A DNA stretch of 64,000 bases from Alteriqipengyuania bathyomarina_B (GTDB lineage Bacteria; Pseudomonadota; Alphaproteobacteria; Sphingomonadales; Sphingomonadaceae): the NCBI RefSeq assembly GCF_038594605.1, contig NZ_JBCFZM010000001.1, forward strand, positions 930,001 to 994,000, written 5' to 3'. Below the pieces are notes generated by a model that saw nothing but the letters and a program-made list of their open reading frames with translations, was not told where the DNA came from and made no database searches. This document shows positions 26,547 to 34,477 of the stretch, piece by piece. Each line of letters opens with the position of its first letter. The first letter of the stretch is position 1. The translations under genes and the position numbers were made by a program.

Positions 26547-27495
26547 ATGGCTGATCGAGCGCGGGATCGGGGAGACCCGCGCGCTCCGGGTCGATGGAGC
26601 GCGCGTGCTCGCGGCGAAGCTGAGCTGGCCGGATGAGCCCGGGACGGGTGTGGTGCAAGCCAAGTTGATCCGCCGCCCCGCAGGCGCGACCCGCGGCCTC
26701 GCACGCACTGCCGACGGGCTCGAAATCAACGTTTCCGGCCTCCCGAAAGACGCCAGCGAGGGGCGCGAGATCACGGTTGCGATCACCCGCGCTCCGATGG
26801 CCGAGAAAGGCCGACTCAAGCGTGCGCAGGGGCACCATTTCGCCGAGGGTAGCAAGGCCGGACCGCCGCCGAATCATCTCTTAGGCAAGGAGGTCCACCG
26901 CTTCCCGGCCGGGCTTTGGGAAGATGTGTGGGCCGATGCGTGGGACGGCGAGATCGCCTTTGCCGGCGGATCGCTGATCGCCAGCGTCACACCGGCGATG
27001 ACCCTGATCGACATCGACGGCGACCTGCCCCCGCGCGACCTCGCGCTGGCAGCGGCGCCCGCCGTTGCCGACACGGTGCGACGGCTCGACATCGCAGGAT
27101 CGATCGGAATCGATTTCCCCACCCTCCCCGACAAGGCCCAGCGCCGGGCGGTCGACACCGCGCTTGGCGAGGCGCTGGACGATTGGCCACACGAACGCAC
27201 CGCGATGAACGGTTTCGGCTTCGTGCAGCTGGTCGCGCGGCTCGAAGGCCCCTCGCTGCTGCATCGCCTGCATTTCAACCGCACCTCGGCAGCGGCGCGG
27301 ATGCTCCTGCGCCGGGGCGAGCTGGCCGAAGGCATCGGCCCGCGCCTGCTGCTGAGCGCGCACCCTGCGATTCTCGACCGGATCGAGCCCGCCTGGCTCG
27401 CCGAGTTGGCCAAGCGGAGCGGTCGCAGGGTCGAAACCACGCGCGATCCGGCGCTTGCGCTTCATGCGGGCCAAGCCCAAGTTCTTGCATCATGA
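26539..27495 (+). CDS. Short RNase E/G-like protein
   Basis: A 318-residue protein related to the catalytic part of RNase E/G. LIDIDGD and SIGIDFPTLP correspond to the two Asp-bearing strands that bind Mg2+ in RNase E. The N-terminal S1 RNA-binding domain and the zinc-link CPxC motif are not recognisable, and it is far shorter than RNase G (about 490 residues). TTG 26539 is the only plausible start upstream of the conserved region; it overlaps maf by eight bases. The 3' end overlaps yacG as ATGA. The family assignment is good, the activity uncertain. Confidence 0.75.
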   Translation: MPEWLIERGIGETRALRVDGARVLAAKLSWPDEPGTGVVQAKLIRRPAGATRGLARTADGLEINVSGLPKDASEGREITVAITRAPMAEKGRLKRAQGHHFAEGSKAGPPPNHLLGKEVHRFPAGLWEDVWADAWDGEIAFAGGSLIASVTPAMTLIDIDGDLPPRDLALAAAPAVADTVRRLDIAGSIGIDFPTLPDKAQRRAVDTALGEALDDWPHERTAMNGFGFVQLVARLEGPSLLHRLHFNRTSAAARMLLRRGELAEGIGPRLLLSAHPAILDRIEPAWLAELAKRSGRRVETTRDPALALHAGQAQVLAS

Positions 27496-27683
27496 GCGAG
27501 ACGACACGCCCCACCCCCAAACGCCCCTGCCCGATCTGCAAGTCCACTCCGCAGACCGGCGAATTCGCGCCTTTCTGCTCTTCGCGGTGCCGCGACAAGG
27601 ATCTCAACCGCTGGTTCAACGATGGCTATGCCCTGCCCGGCAGGGCCGCCGATCCGGAAGAGATCGCCCGCGAGGAAGACTAA
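27492..27683 (+). CDS. yacG: DNA gyrase inhibitor / zinc-binding protein YacG
   Basis: A 63-residue zinc-ribbon protein. The metal site CPIC ... CSSRC is intact and is followed by DLNRWFNDGYALPG, the YacG signature. In E. coli, YacG binds GyrB and inhibits gyrase. ATGA overlap with the RNase gene shows coupling and completes a conserved sphingomonad gene order. Confidence 0.92.
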   Translation: MSETTRPTPKRPCPICKSTPQTGEFAPFCSSRCRDKDLNRWFNDGYALPGRAADPEEIAREED

Positions 27684-27787
27684 CGCGCGATAGGGCTTGC
27701 CAAGCAGGCAACGCTTCGCCATAGGCGCGCACTCATTCGCTCGTCGGACCGAAAAGCCGATCAGGCCAGGTCCGCCGTCGTGGCGAC

Positions 27788-27862
27788 GCCCGGGTAGCTC
27801 AGTGGTAGAGCAGACGACTGAAAATCGTCGTGTCGGTGGTTCGACTCCGCCCCTGGGCACCA
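27788..27862 (+). tRNA. tRNA-Phe (anticodon GAA)
   Basis: A complete 75-base cloverleaf. The acceptor stem GCCCGGG pairs with CCTGGGC (one G-U), the D-loop is AGCTCAGTGGTAGAGC, and the anticodon stem-loop GACGA-CTGAAAA-TCGTC has GAA at 27820-27822. The T-arm is GGTGGTTCGACTCCGCC. The discriminator A and genome-encoded CCA end at 27862. Confidence 0.97.
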
Positions 27863-28014
27863 CAACCTCCCAGTTCAAGATGATGGTCGCCCGGTTTCGT
27901 CGGTGATCGGCCTGTGCGTTCGCTATGGCCGAGAAAAGCCATCGTGCGTTGCGGAAACGGTGGCCGGTCTCCTGCGTTCGAGCTCCACACACCTTTACGA
28001 TACGGGAGCAAGCA

Positions 28015-28617
28015 ATGACCAAGATCCTCGTCCTCTATTACTCGTCCTACGGCCACACCTCGACGATGGCGGAAGCGGTTGCGCAAGGCGTGCGCGAGGG
28101 CGGCGCCGAGGCCGTCATCCGCCACGTCCCCGAAACCGCCCCTGAAGAAGTCGCGAAAAACGCAGGCTTCACCGGCATGCCCGGCCACGACGAGATCGAT
28201 GGTCCTGACGAACTGGCCGAATATGACGGCATCATCGTCGGCTCGCCCACCCGCTATGGCCGGATGACCAGCCAGATGGCGGCGTTCTGGGACACCACCG
28301 GCGGGCTGTGGATGAAGGGCGCGCTGATCGGCAAGGTGGGCGCGGCGTTCAGCTCCACCGCCAGCCAGCACGGCGGGCAGGAAACGACGCTGATGTCGAT
28401 CCTGACCAACCTGCTGCACATGGGCTGTACCATCGTGGGGCTCGACTACGGTTTCCAGAATCAGATGGGCGTCGACGAGGTCAAGGGCGGCTCCCCCTAT
28501 GGCGCGACGACAATCGCGGATGGCGACGGCAGCCGCCAGCCGAGCGAGACCGACCTCGCCGGAGCGCGCTATCTCGGCAAGCGGGTCGCGCAGACGGCGG
28601 CGAAGCTTCACGGTTGA
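28015..28617 (+). CDS. wrbA: NAD(P)H:quinone oxidoreductase WrbA
   Basis: A 200-residue flavodoxin-like FMN enzyme that reduces quinones by two electrons. FMN-binding features are YYSSYGHTSTMAEA at the N-terminus, GSPTRYGRMTSQM, and STASQHGGQETTL. The ATG at 28015 begins the flavodoxin fold; the in-frame codons upstream cover the tRNA-trailing region and look non-coding. A GC-rich hairpin about 100 bases downstream may terminate it. Confidence 0.95.
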   Translation: MTKILVLYYSSYGHTSTMAEAVAQGVREGGAEAVIRHVPETAPEEVAKNAGFTGMPGHDEIDGPDELAEYDGIIVGSPTRYGRMTSQMAAFWDTTGGLWMKGALIGKVGAAFSSTASQHGGQETTLMSILTNLLHMGCTIVGLDYGFQNQMGVDEVKGGSPYGATTIADGDGSRQPSETDLAGARYLGKRVAQTAAKLHG

Positions 28618-28715
28618 GCCTGAGCGTTCTCCAACAGATGGGGACCGCTTCGACCAGGCTCCTGAGCTAGCAGACCGGTTGGCGGGCGGAGCCCGTTTAT
28701 GGGCGCGAAATCATC

Positions 28716-28745
28716 GGGGCGGGCCACGCAGGCTCGCCCCTTCTT
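28716..28745 (+). terminator. Probable wrbA terminator
   Basis: GGGGCGGGCC at 28716-28725 pairs with GGCTCGCCCC at 28731-28740 (one G-U pair), with a six-base loop, followed by TTCTT. The U-tract is weak, so efficiency is uncertain. Confidence 0.45.
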
Positions 28746-28902
28746 CGTTGCTGGGTGGCAGGGTGCCCCGCCCCGCTACCTGCGAGATCCCGGAGTGATG
28801 AACGACCGACACGCTCGCGCCACGGCACCGCGCAGGATGGCGCGCAAAGCCTCCACCACTCACAACTTCGCGGCGATCCGGCCTCCTGTCTTGCACAGTC
28901 AA

Positions 28903-28923
28903 GCACTTTATGTTTTAAAGTGC
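28903..28923. promoter_or_regulatory. 8-bp palindromic operator candidate of the DUF2141 operon
   Basis: GCACTTTA (28903-28910) and TAAAGTGC (28916-28923) form a perfect inverted repeat with a five-base spacer, 23 bases before the start codon. TTGCAC at 28891-28896 could be the -35 box, which would put the palindrome across the -10 region. The last gene of the operon encodes a winged-helix regulator, a natural candidate ligand for this site. Confidence 0.5.
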
Positions 28924-28946
28924 GCGTCAACACAAAGGAGAGTGAC

Positions 28947-29381
28947 ATGATTCGCAAGGCCCTACTCACCGCTACCGCGCTCGCCATCGCGACCGCAGCG
29001 CCCCCCGCCCTCGCCGGGCAAGTCACCGTGAGCCTCACCGACGTGCAGGCCGATGCGGGCGATCTCTACATCAGCCTGCAAAGCGAAGCGCAGTTCATGC
29101 AAGCCGATGCGGTCGCGAGCGAGATCGTGGATAACCCGCAGGACGCGACGGTCACCGTCACGTTCGACGATGTTCCCGACGGCCGCTACGCGCTCATGGT
29201 GTGGCACGACATCGATGGCGACGGCACCTTCAGCATGGGGCGTATGGGCCCAACCGACGGGTGGTCGATGATCGGCGCGGCCGCATTGCGCGGCATGCCG
29301 AGTTGGGAAGCGCAGAGCTTCACCCTCGATGGCAGCGCCACGATCACCGAACCGATGCTCTATGCGCGAGACGGCCAATGA
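28947..29381 (+). CDS. DUF2141 domain-containing secreted protein
   Basis: A 144-residue protein with a Sec signal peptide (cleavage near ALA|GQ). The mature part fits DUF2141: strands around VTVTFDDVPDGRYALMVWHDIDGDG, then a FSMGRMGPTDGW motif. The family is a small beta-sandwich of unknown function. AAAGGAG precedes the ATG at good spacing. The stop overlaps the next start as ATGA. The expression unit also includes a membrane protein and a winged-helix regulator. Confidence 0.82.
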   Translation: MIRKALLTATALAIATAAPPALAGQVTVSLTDVQADAGDLYISLQSEAQFMQADAVASEIVDNPQDATVTVTFDDVPDGRYALMVWHDIDGDGTFSMGRMGPTDGWSMIGAAALRGMPSWEAQSFTLDGSATITEPMLYARDGQ

Positions 29382-29998
29382 GCACCGCGCCTTCCCAAAG
29401 CGCGCAGGACGACCTGCGCAGGATGCGCGAACTGGCCGAGGAGGGGCGCACCCGCCCTCTCCTCGGTGGGCGCGAATTCGTGATCTTCGGCTTGGCGATG
29501 GCCGCGGCCAGCCTGGTTCATGCGGCATTGCTCGATGGCCTGCTGCCGTGGCCCCCGATGGCCTTGTCCGCGATCTGGTTCGGCACGATGATGGTCGCGG
29601 TCGTCGTGGCGCGGTTTTCCCGTCGAGGCCAGCCAAGGCCTACCACCGCCAACCGGGTCGAGATGGAGGTTTGGCGCGTGGGCGGATTGGTGATCGGTGC
29701 CCTCGCACTCAGCATTTTCGTTTACGCGATGCTCGACAACACGCCGCGCGGTTTCTTCCTCTTCACGCTGGTTCCACCGGTGGTCTTCGGGGTCTATGCG
29801 ATCGCGATGGCAGCAAGTTCGGCAGCGGCGCGCGATACGACCTTGCGCAGATATGCTGTGCTCTCGATGGCGTTTCTGGTGGTGACCACCCTTCTGGCAG
29901 GGTCGGTAGCGCAATTTCTCGCGATGGCCATCGGTGCGGTGCTCGTGTCGATCGTGCCGGGGATCGTATTGATGCAGCGGGAGCGCGACCGTGGCTGA
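29378..29998 (+). CDS. Four-helix membrane protein of unknown function
   Basis: A 206-residue protein whose first 28 residues are charged and cytoplasmic-looking (QDDLRRMRELAEEGRTRP), followed by about five hydrophobic segments in two pairs plus one (starting near FVIFGLAMAAASLVHAALL and ending LAMAIGAVLVSIVPGIVLM). I recognise no family. It overlaps the upstream DUF2141 gene by four bases and the downstream regulator by eight. The arrangement of a membrane protein directly before a winged-helix regulator occurs with HTH_27 proteins; its role here is unknown. Confidence 0.7.
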   Translation: MSTAPSQSAQDDLRRMRELAEEGRTRPLLGGREFVIFGLAMAAASLVHAALLDGLLPWPPMALSAIWFGTMMVAVVVARFSRRGQPRPTTANRVEMEVWRVGGLVIGALALSIFVYAMLDNTPRGFFLFTLVPPVVFGVYAIAMAASSAAARDTTLRRYAVLSMAFLVVTTLLAGSVAQFLAMAIGAVLVSIVPGIVLMQRERDRG

Positions 29999-30305
29999 CC
30001 CCCCCCTCGATTACCGGGCGATCGACGATACGATCCACGGGCGCGTCCGGCTCGCCACGATGGCCTACCTGTCGAGCGCGGAATGCGCGGATTTCGGAGA
30101 GTTGCGAGCCCGCACCGGGGTCAGTGACGGCAACCTGTCGGTCCATCTGCGCAAGCTGGAGGATGCGGGCTATGTGAGCATAGAGAAACGCTTCGAAGGC
30201 AAGAAGCCGGTCACCACAGCGTGCCTCACCGAAGCGGGGCGCGAGGCGTGGATCGGCTATCTCGACCGGATGCGCGCGATGCTGTTTGGAGAGGATGAGG
30301 GTTAA
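29991..30305 (+). CDS. Winged-helix (MarR/HTH_27-like) transcriptional regulator
   Basis: A 104-residue single-domain regulator. The helix-turn-helix runs FGELRARTGVSDGNLSVHLRKLEDAGY, with the wing EKRFEGKKPVT after it, as in the HTH_27 branch of ArsR/MarR-like proteins. There is no ligand-binding cysteine cluster. The GTG start at 29991 overlaps the membrane-protein stop by eight bases. It probably autoregulates through the palindrome at 28903-28923, but that is inference from position. Confidence 0.8.
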   Translation: MADPPLDYRAIDDTIHGRVRLATMAYLSSAECADFGELRARTGVSDGNLSVHLRKLEDAGYVSIEKRFEGKKPVTTACLTEAGREAWIGYLDRMRAMLFGEDEG

Positions 30306-30383
30306 CGCGCGCTGCGCTGTTAACCAAACCGAATCGCTCGCCGCGCTGCCACCGCCGCGCCGCCGCCACTTGCGCGCGCACAA

Positions 30384-30409
30384 AAAAGGGCCCGCAAAGG
30401 GGCCCTTTT
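30384..30409. terminator. Strong bidirectional rho-independent terminator
   Basis: AAAAGGGCCC (30384-30393) and GGGCCCTTTT (30400-30409) form a perfect 10-bp stem with a six-base loop. On the minus strand the stem is followed by a run of six T (30382-30387 region), so it looks best suited to stopping minus-strand transcripts from the tiny ORF at 30431-30466. It can also end the plus-strand DUF2141 operon. Confidence 0.8.
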
Positions 30410-30430
30410 CGTGAATTTGTCCGGCTCGGA

Positions 30431-30466
30431 TTATCCGATGAGCCAGTCCCAGATCGAACGAAGCAT
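30431..30466 (-). CDS. Possible 11-residue peptide gene
   Basis: An ATG at 30466 opens an 11-codon frame, MLRSIWDWLIG, ending in TAA at 30431. AAGGAG lies seven bases upstream, the strongest Shine-Dalgarno in the neighbourhood. A rho-independent terminator begins 21 bases after the stop. The peptide is hydrophobic with two Trp and could sit at a membrane, or the ORF could be the regulatory leader part of a small RNA. Position 58 bases after a GGDEF/EAL gene on the same strand allows either read-through or its own promoter. Confidence 0.5.
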   Translation of the reverse strand: MLRSIWDWLIG

Positions 30467-30512
30467 GGTTAATCTCCTTGGAGTGGAGCCTTCTTGTATC
30501 TTAACCATATCC

Positions 30513-30528
30513 GTTAGTAAAGCATTAA
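30513..30528 (-). promoter_or_regulatory. CtrA-like box upstream of the tiny ORF
   Basis: On the minus strand TTAA-N7-CTAAC matches the alphaproteobacterial CtrA consensus TTAA-N7-TTAAC except for one base. It overlaps the stop codon of the CHASE2-GGDEF-EAL gene and lies about 46 bases upstream of the 11-codon ORF start. Further TTAAG and TTAAC elements occur nearby. CtrA control is hypothetical. Confidence 0.3.
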
Positions 30529-32807
30529 CCATTGTCCCGTCGGCTCAACGTCATTTCGCGCTCCCTTCGAAGGATCGCGATATACTCCGCGAGGCACAAA
30601 GGGCGCGAAATGTAATAACCCTGGCCCTGGGTACAGCCCATGCTCGCCAGCAAGTCGTAGGTGGCGCGATCCTCGATTCCCTCGCCCAGTACGACGATGC
30701 CTTCCTCGCGCGCCGAATGAATGATCCCTGCGGCAATCGCACGCGCGCGTGGAGAATGGTGTATCGCCGCGACGAACCGCCGATCGATCTTCACTTCGTC
30801 GAACGGTAGCTCGAACCACGCTTCGTAATTGGCACTTCCCACCCCGAAATCGTCCAGCGAAAGTTTGAAGCCGAACTCCTTGAGGCGATCGACCACGCCC
30901 CGGGCGACACGAAAATCCTCGATCCGCGCGGTCTCGGTCAGTTCGATCTTCACCAGCGCAGGATCGATCCGATGGTCGTGCAGCGCTTCTTGGGCGATCT
31001 GGACGATGCGATCGTCGACCAGCTGGACCGCCGATACGTTAATTGCGACCTCCGGGATCAGGCCCTCGCGCCCGATCGCATCCACCGCCGCGAAGGACTT
31101 TTGGAAGATCCGCCGTGTAAGGCTGTCGAGATGGCCCATCCGCTCGCATTGTAGGATGAAGGATGACGGGGGGACGTCCACCCCGTCCGAATCACGCCAC
31201 CGGGCCAATACCTCGGCGCCGACGAAGGCCCCGCTGCCGAGGTCGACCTGCGGCTGGAGCTTGATGCCAATCTGATCTTCAGCCAGCGCCTGAGTGAGCT
31301 TGGCCGTGAGCGAATGGTCCCAATCGTCCTTGTCGTGTCCGACAATGAACACCGGCTTGTAGGCCTCACGCGCTTGGTCCGCCGCAGCGGTTGCGGAACT
31401 CAGCCGCTGTTCGATCGGATGATCCGCCAGACCGTCGGCCCCGATGGTGACGGACACGTCCAGACACCTTCCGGTCAGACGGACCGGCTGCGACGCGACG
31501 GCTCGCAGGCCTTCGAGATGGCCTTGCAGGTCGGGAATATCGCCACTGTCGCACAGGAACGCGAAATATTTGCCGCCGTCGTAATAGACCGTGCGAGCTT
31601 GATCGCCGAGCGAAAGTCGATTGCAGATCTCGCGCAGGTAAGTTCGCCGCTCGGCCGAACCTAGGCCGACGAAGAGGGCATCCAAACGCGCGACCTTGGC
31701 GATGACCAGACAGCTGCTGCCTCCGGCTTTCCCGTCCGACAGATCGGATTTGAGCGCGGTGAAGTTGGGCAGCCTGGTGAGCGGGTCGATCGTCAGATGA
31801 CGCCGACGATATCCGGCCACGCAGCGCATGATCGCATAGGACACTGCCAGCAGCAGTCCATCGGCAAAGAAGGCCCTCATCCCGAAAAAAGCGGTGGCGA
31901 AAAATAACGCCAAGCCAAGCGAGCACCATGCGAGATATGCAAACCGGCGGCGCCTCGTCGTACGCAAGAAACGTACACCGAGGGCCAGCGCTATGCCTAG
32001 CGTCATGGTGATAACGTACCATGGCAGGCTATAACCGGTGCCACGCATCAGACTTTCGGCAGCCAGAATATGAATTGCTGTTGGCGAGACGGTGTCTGCA
32101 CCCGGCGCGCGAATATTCGCACCGAAGGAATCGGTGCCCAGAATGAAACTTTTGCCCGCTGGGCCGAGCCGCGAAAGGTCGGTTTCCCGCGAAGCCGAAC
32201 TGATCGTCGGGATGGTGCTGGCACCGATTGTGTAATCGATGAATACGTCATCGCGATCCGGGCCGATGTTCGCCAGTGCAAAGCTCAGCGGAACCAAGTT
32301 CTCCTTCGTCGGCTCTTCGGATCTACTGAACCCCCAGACGAACCGCAGAAAATCGGCATCGTAGTCGCTCGAATAGACTTTCGAGGCCTGTGTGAAATAC
32401 GGATCGGTCGGCGGTATCCGGTCGCTGTCCTTGTAATCCTGCTCGGACGAGCTGGTTAGATAAATGTCGTCCGCATTGGCAGCAAGGAACGCTCTCAGAC
32501 GAGCGTCGGTTTCCTGCGATTCGCTTGTCTGGAGCGGCACATTAACGAAGATCCGCTCCGCCCCGGACGCATGCAGGGCCTCGATCGTGCTGAGCACCTC
32601 GCGATTATTTTTGGCGGCATCGCCCGTGGCGAATGGCATTCGCACATAAACGAACTCGCCGCTCGCCTCGCGATCGAACAGCTTGGCCTGCACGAGCCAG
32701 CCGAATACGTCCACGGGACGCATAAGAGTGAGGAAGCCCGCCGCAAGTGCGATTGCGAGGGCGATCAGCGCATGCTTCACACGCTCGTCGAGGACGAACC
32801 TGGGCAT
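30525..32807 (-). CDS. CHASE2 sensor protein with degenerate GGDEF and EAL domain
   Basis: A 760-residue membrane signalling protein. After an N-terminal helix (about 11-30), a CHASE2-like periplasmic domain spans about 35-255, followed by three membrane helices (262-330). The GGDEF domain (about 340-480) has GGKYF at 411-415 instead of GGDEF, so cyclase activity is unlikely. The EAL domain (about 500-745) has EVL at 532-534 but retains ELTETA, SLDDFG and KIDRRFV, so c-di-GMP phosphodiesterase activity is plausible. It is divergent from the antiporter gene. Confidence 0.88.
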   Translation of the reverse strand: MPRFVLDERVKHALIALAIALAAGFLTLMRPVDVFGWLVQAKLFDREASGEFVYVRMPFATGDAAKNNREVLSTIEALHASGAERIFVNVPLQTSESQETDARLRAFLAANADDIYLTSSSEQDYKDSDRIPPTDPYFTQASKVYSSDYDADFLRFVWGFSRSEEPTKENLVPLSFALANIGPDRDDVFIDYTIGASTIPTISSASRETDLSRLGPAGKSFILGTDSFGANIRAPGADTVSPTAIHILAAESLMRGTGYSLPWYVITMTLGIALALGVRFLRTTRRRRFAYLAWCSLGLALFFATAFFGMRAFFADGLLLAVSYAIMRCVAGYRRRHLTIDPLTRLPNFTALKSDLSDGKAGGSSCLVIAKVARLDALFVGLGSAERRTYLREICNRLSLGDQARTVYYDGGKYFAFLCDSGDIPDLQGHLEGLRAVASQPVRLTGRCLDVSVTIGADGLADHPIEQRLSSATAAADQAREAYKPVFIVGHDKDDWDHSLTAKLTQALAEDQIGIKLQPQVDLGSGAFVGAEVLARWRDSDGVDVPPSSFILQCERMGHLDSLTRRIFQKSFAAVDAIGREGLIPEVAINVSAVQLVDDRIVQIAQEALHDHRIDPALVKIELTETARIEDFRVARGVVDRLKEFGFKLSLDDFGVGSANYEAWFELPFDEVKIDRRFVAAIHHSPRARAIAAGIIHSAREEGIVVLGEGIEDRATYDLLASMGCTQGQGYYISRPLCLAEYIAILRREREMTLSRRDNG

Positions 32808-33021
32808 CGGCTAGGTAGATTTCCGCAGCATGATGGAGACGCGTCTATAGACCGCGGGTAAACACACGGTTCACGGCAGGATTCTGCCGCCGCCGGTCGA
32901 ACGGGGGCCCAGGGTGCGCGGGCCCATCCGCGCGGGCCGATGCCCGGCCGCACGATTGGTGCTCCGGTCGGAGGTTCGCCCCGCCCTTTCCGGCAGCGCC
33001 GGGCGCGTATAGGCAGGGCCG

Positions 33022-34362
33022 ATGCACGATACCGCTGCGACCGCGCTTTCACCTTTCGACCTCGCCGCGATCCTTGTCGTGGCTGCGGCGATCTTCGGCT
33101 ACATCAACCATCACTATATCCGCCTGCCGCATGTCATCGGCCTGACGATCATGGGCGCCCTGGCCGCGATCCTGCTGATGGCCACGGACGCGCTGATTCC
33201 GGGCATCACACTCGACGACAGCGTCTCGCGCCTGCTCGAACAGTTGAATTTCACCGAGACGCTGCTCGAAGGAATGCTGAGCTTTCTGCTGTTCGCGGGT
33301 GCCCTCCACGTCGATCTTGACCGGCTGAAGGCGGACTGGTTGCCTGTGCTGCTGCTCTCCACCGTTGGCGTCGTAATTTCGACCCTCCTCGTTGGCGGGG
33401 CGGCCTGGGGTATGGCCTTGCTGCTCGGTGTCGAGATCACGCCTATCTGGTATTTCGTGTTCGGTGCGTTGATCTCTCCCACCGATCCGGTCTCCGTCCT
33501 CGGCGTGCTCAAGGAAGAGAACGTTCCGCTGTCGCTGCAAAGCGCGGTCGCAGGCGAAAGCCTGTTCAACGATGGCGTCGGCATCGTGGTCTTCACCATT
33601 CTGCTGGGTGCCGCGATCACGGGGGCGGATTTCAGCCTCGGCGAAGGGGCGCGTCTGTTCGTGATCGAGGCGGGCGGCGGCGTTGCGGTCGGTCTCGCGT
33701 TCGGCTGGCTCGGCTTTCGCGCGCTGCGTTCGATGGACGAATACACGCTGGAAGTGCTCATCACGCTCGCGGTGGTGATGGGGGGATATGCACTGTGCAG
33801 CCAGCTCCACATTTCCGGGCCGCTGGCGATGGCGGTCGCAGGCCTGCTGATCGGCAACCAGGGCGCGAATCTGGCGATGAGCGACGAAACGCTCGACTAC
33901 GTGAACAAGTTTTGGGAGCTGGTCGACGAAGTCCTCAATTCGGTGCTTTTCCTGCTGATCGGGCTGGAGATCATCGCGCTGGTTCCGGGCCTCAGGGAAT
34001 TCGCCTTCGGCCTCGCCGCTATCCCGATCACGCTCGCCGCACGGGCAATCGCGGTCGGTGGAGCGATCAAGGCGATCCCCGCCGCGCGGCTCTCCACCCC
34101 CGGTTCGGGCCGCGTGCTGTGGTGGGGCGGCCTGCGCGGCGGCATCTCCATCGCGCTCGCCCTTTCCTTGCCCGCAGGCGACACGCGCGACCTGCTGCTC
34201 GCCGCAACCTTTGCCGCGGTGCTGTTCTCCGTCCTTATCCAGCGCGCCACGCTCGGCAAGCTGATCGACAGCCTCAAAGCGGCCCACTCTCCCGCGATGG
34301 AGGAAGGCGCTGCCGGCGCCCGCGCAGATGGGAGCGGTGCGGATCGAAGCGGCGCGGATTGA
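33022..34362 (+). CDS. NhaP-type cation:proton antiporter
   Basis: A 446-residue CPA1-family Na+(K+)/H+ exchanger with about 12 membrane segments. Hallmarks are LSFLLFAGALHVDLDRLK, GALISPTDPVSVLGVLKEENVP, and AGESLFNDGVGIVVF with the ion-binding Asp. Arg-rich GGLRGGISIALALSLP is near the C-terminus. The cytosolic tail is short (about 40 residues) with no regulatory domain. TATAGG ends eight bases before the ATG, hinting at a leaderless start, although CAGGG could also serve as a weak ribosome-binding site. Confidence 0.92.
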   Translation: MHDTAATALSPFDLAAILVVAAAIFGYINHHYIRLPHVIGLTIMGALAAILLMATDALIPGITLDDSVSRLLEQLNFTETLLEGMLSFLLFAGALHVDLDRLKADWLPVLLLSTVGVVISTLLVGGAAWGMALLLGVEITPIWYFVFGALISPTDPVSVLGVLKEENVPLSLQSAVAGESLFNDGVGIVVFTILLGAAITGADFSLGEGARLFVIEAGGGVAVGLAFGWLGFRALRSMDEYTLEVLITLAVVMGGYALCSQLHISGPLAMAVAGLLIGNQGANLAMSDETLDYVNKFWELVDEVLNSVLFLLIGLEIIALVPGLREFAFGLAAIPITLAARAIAVGGAIKAIPAARLSTPGSGRVLWWGGLRGGISIALALSLPAGDTRDLLLAATFAAVLFSVLIQRATLGKLIDSLKAAHSPAMEEGAAGARADGSGADRSGAD

Positions 34363-34477
34363 AGCGGCTCGCGTTTGATTGTAGGGCCAGCATTATCCGC
34401 CCCGGCAGGGCGGCGCCTGCCGGGCGCCGTTCGCGATGCCGGGGCGCAGTTCTTTTTAAACAGCGCAGGTGAGCCCC

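Larger units (their letters stand above)
28618..28946. other. Intergenic region between wrbA and the DUF2141 operon
   Basis: These 329 bases hold no credible coding frame. They contain a GC-rich hairpin (28716-28740) followed by a pyrimidine-rich run, likely the wrbA terminator. At the downstream end they hold an AT-rich promoter zone with an 8-bp perfect palindrome at 28903-28923. The middle 150 bases show nothing I can assign. Confidence 0.6.

Noticed and set aside
27462..28022. Minus-strand frame containing GVEPPTRRFSVVCSTTELPG across the tRNA
   Set aside because: This is the familiar spurious translation of the antisense strand of a tRNA gene plus flanks. The tRNA-Phe cloverleaf explains the conservation.
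27799..28611. 270-codon minus-strand frame antisense to wrbA
   Set aside because: It ends in the tRNA antisense motif RSRTTDTTIFSRLLYH and mirrors the wrbA coding frame, so it is a high-GC shadow.
30300..30325. GGTTAAC and GTTAACC pair after the winged-helix gene
   Set aside because: The 12-base spacer and position over the stop codon make a weak hairpin, and the spacing does not fit CtrA or other known boxes. The perfect terminator downstream explains the 3' end.
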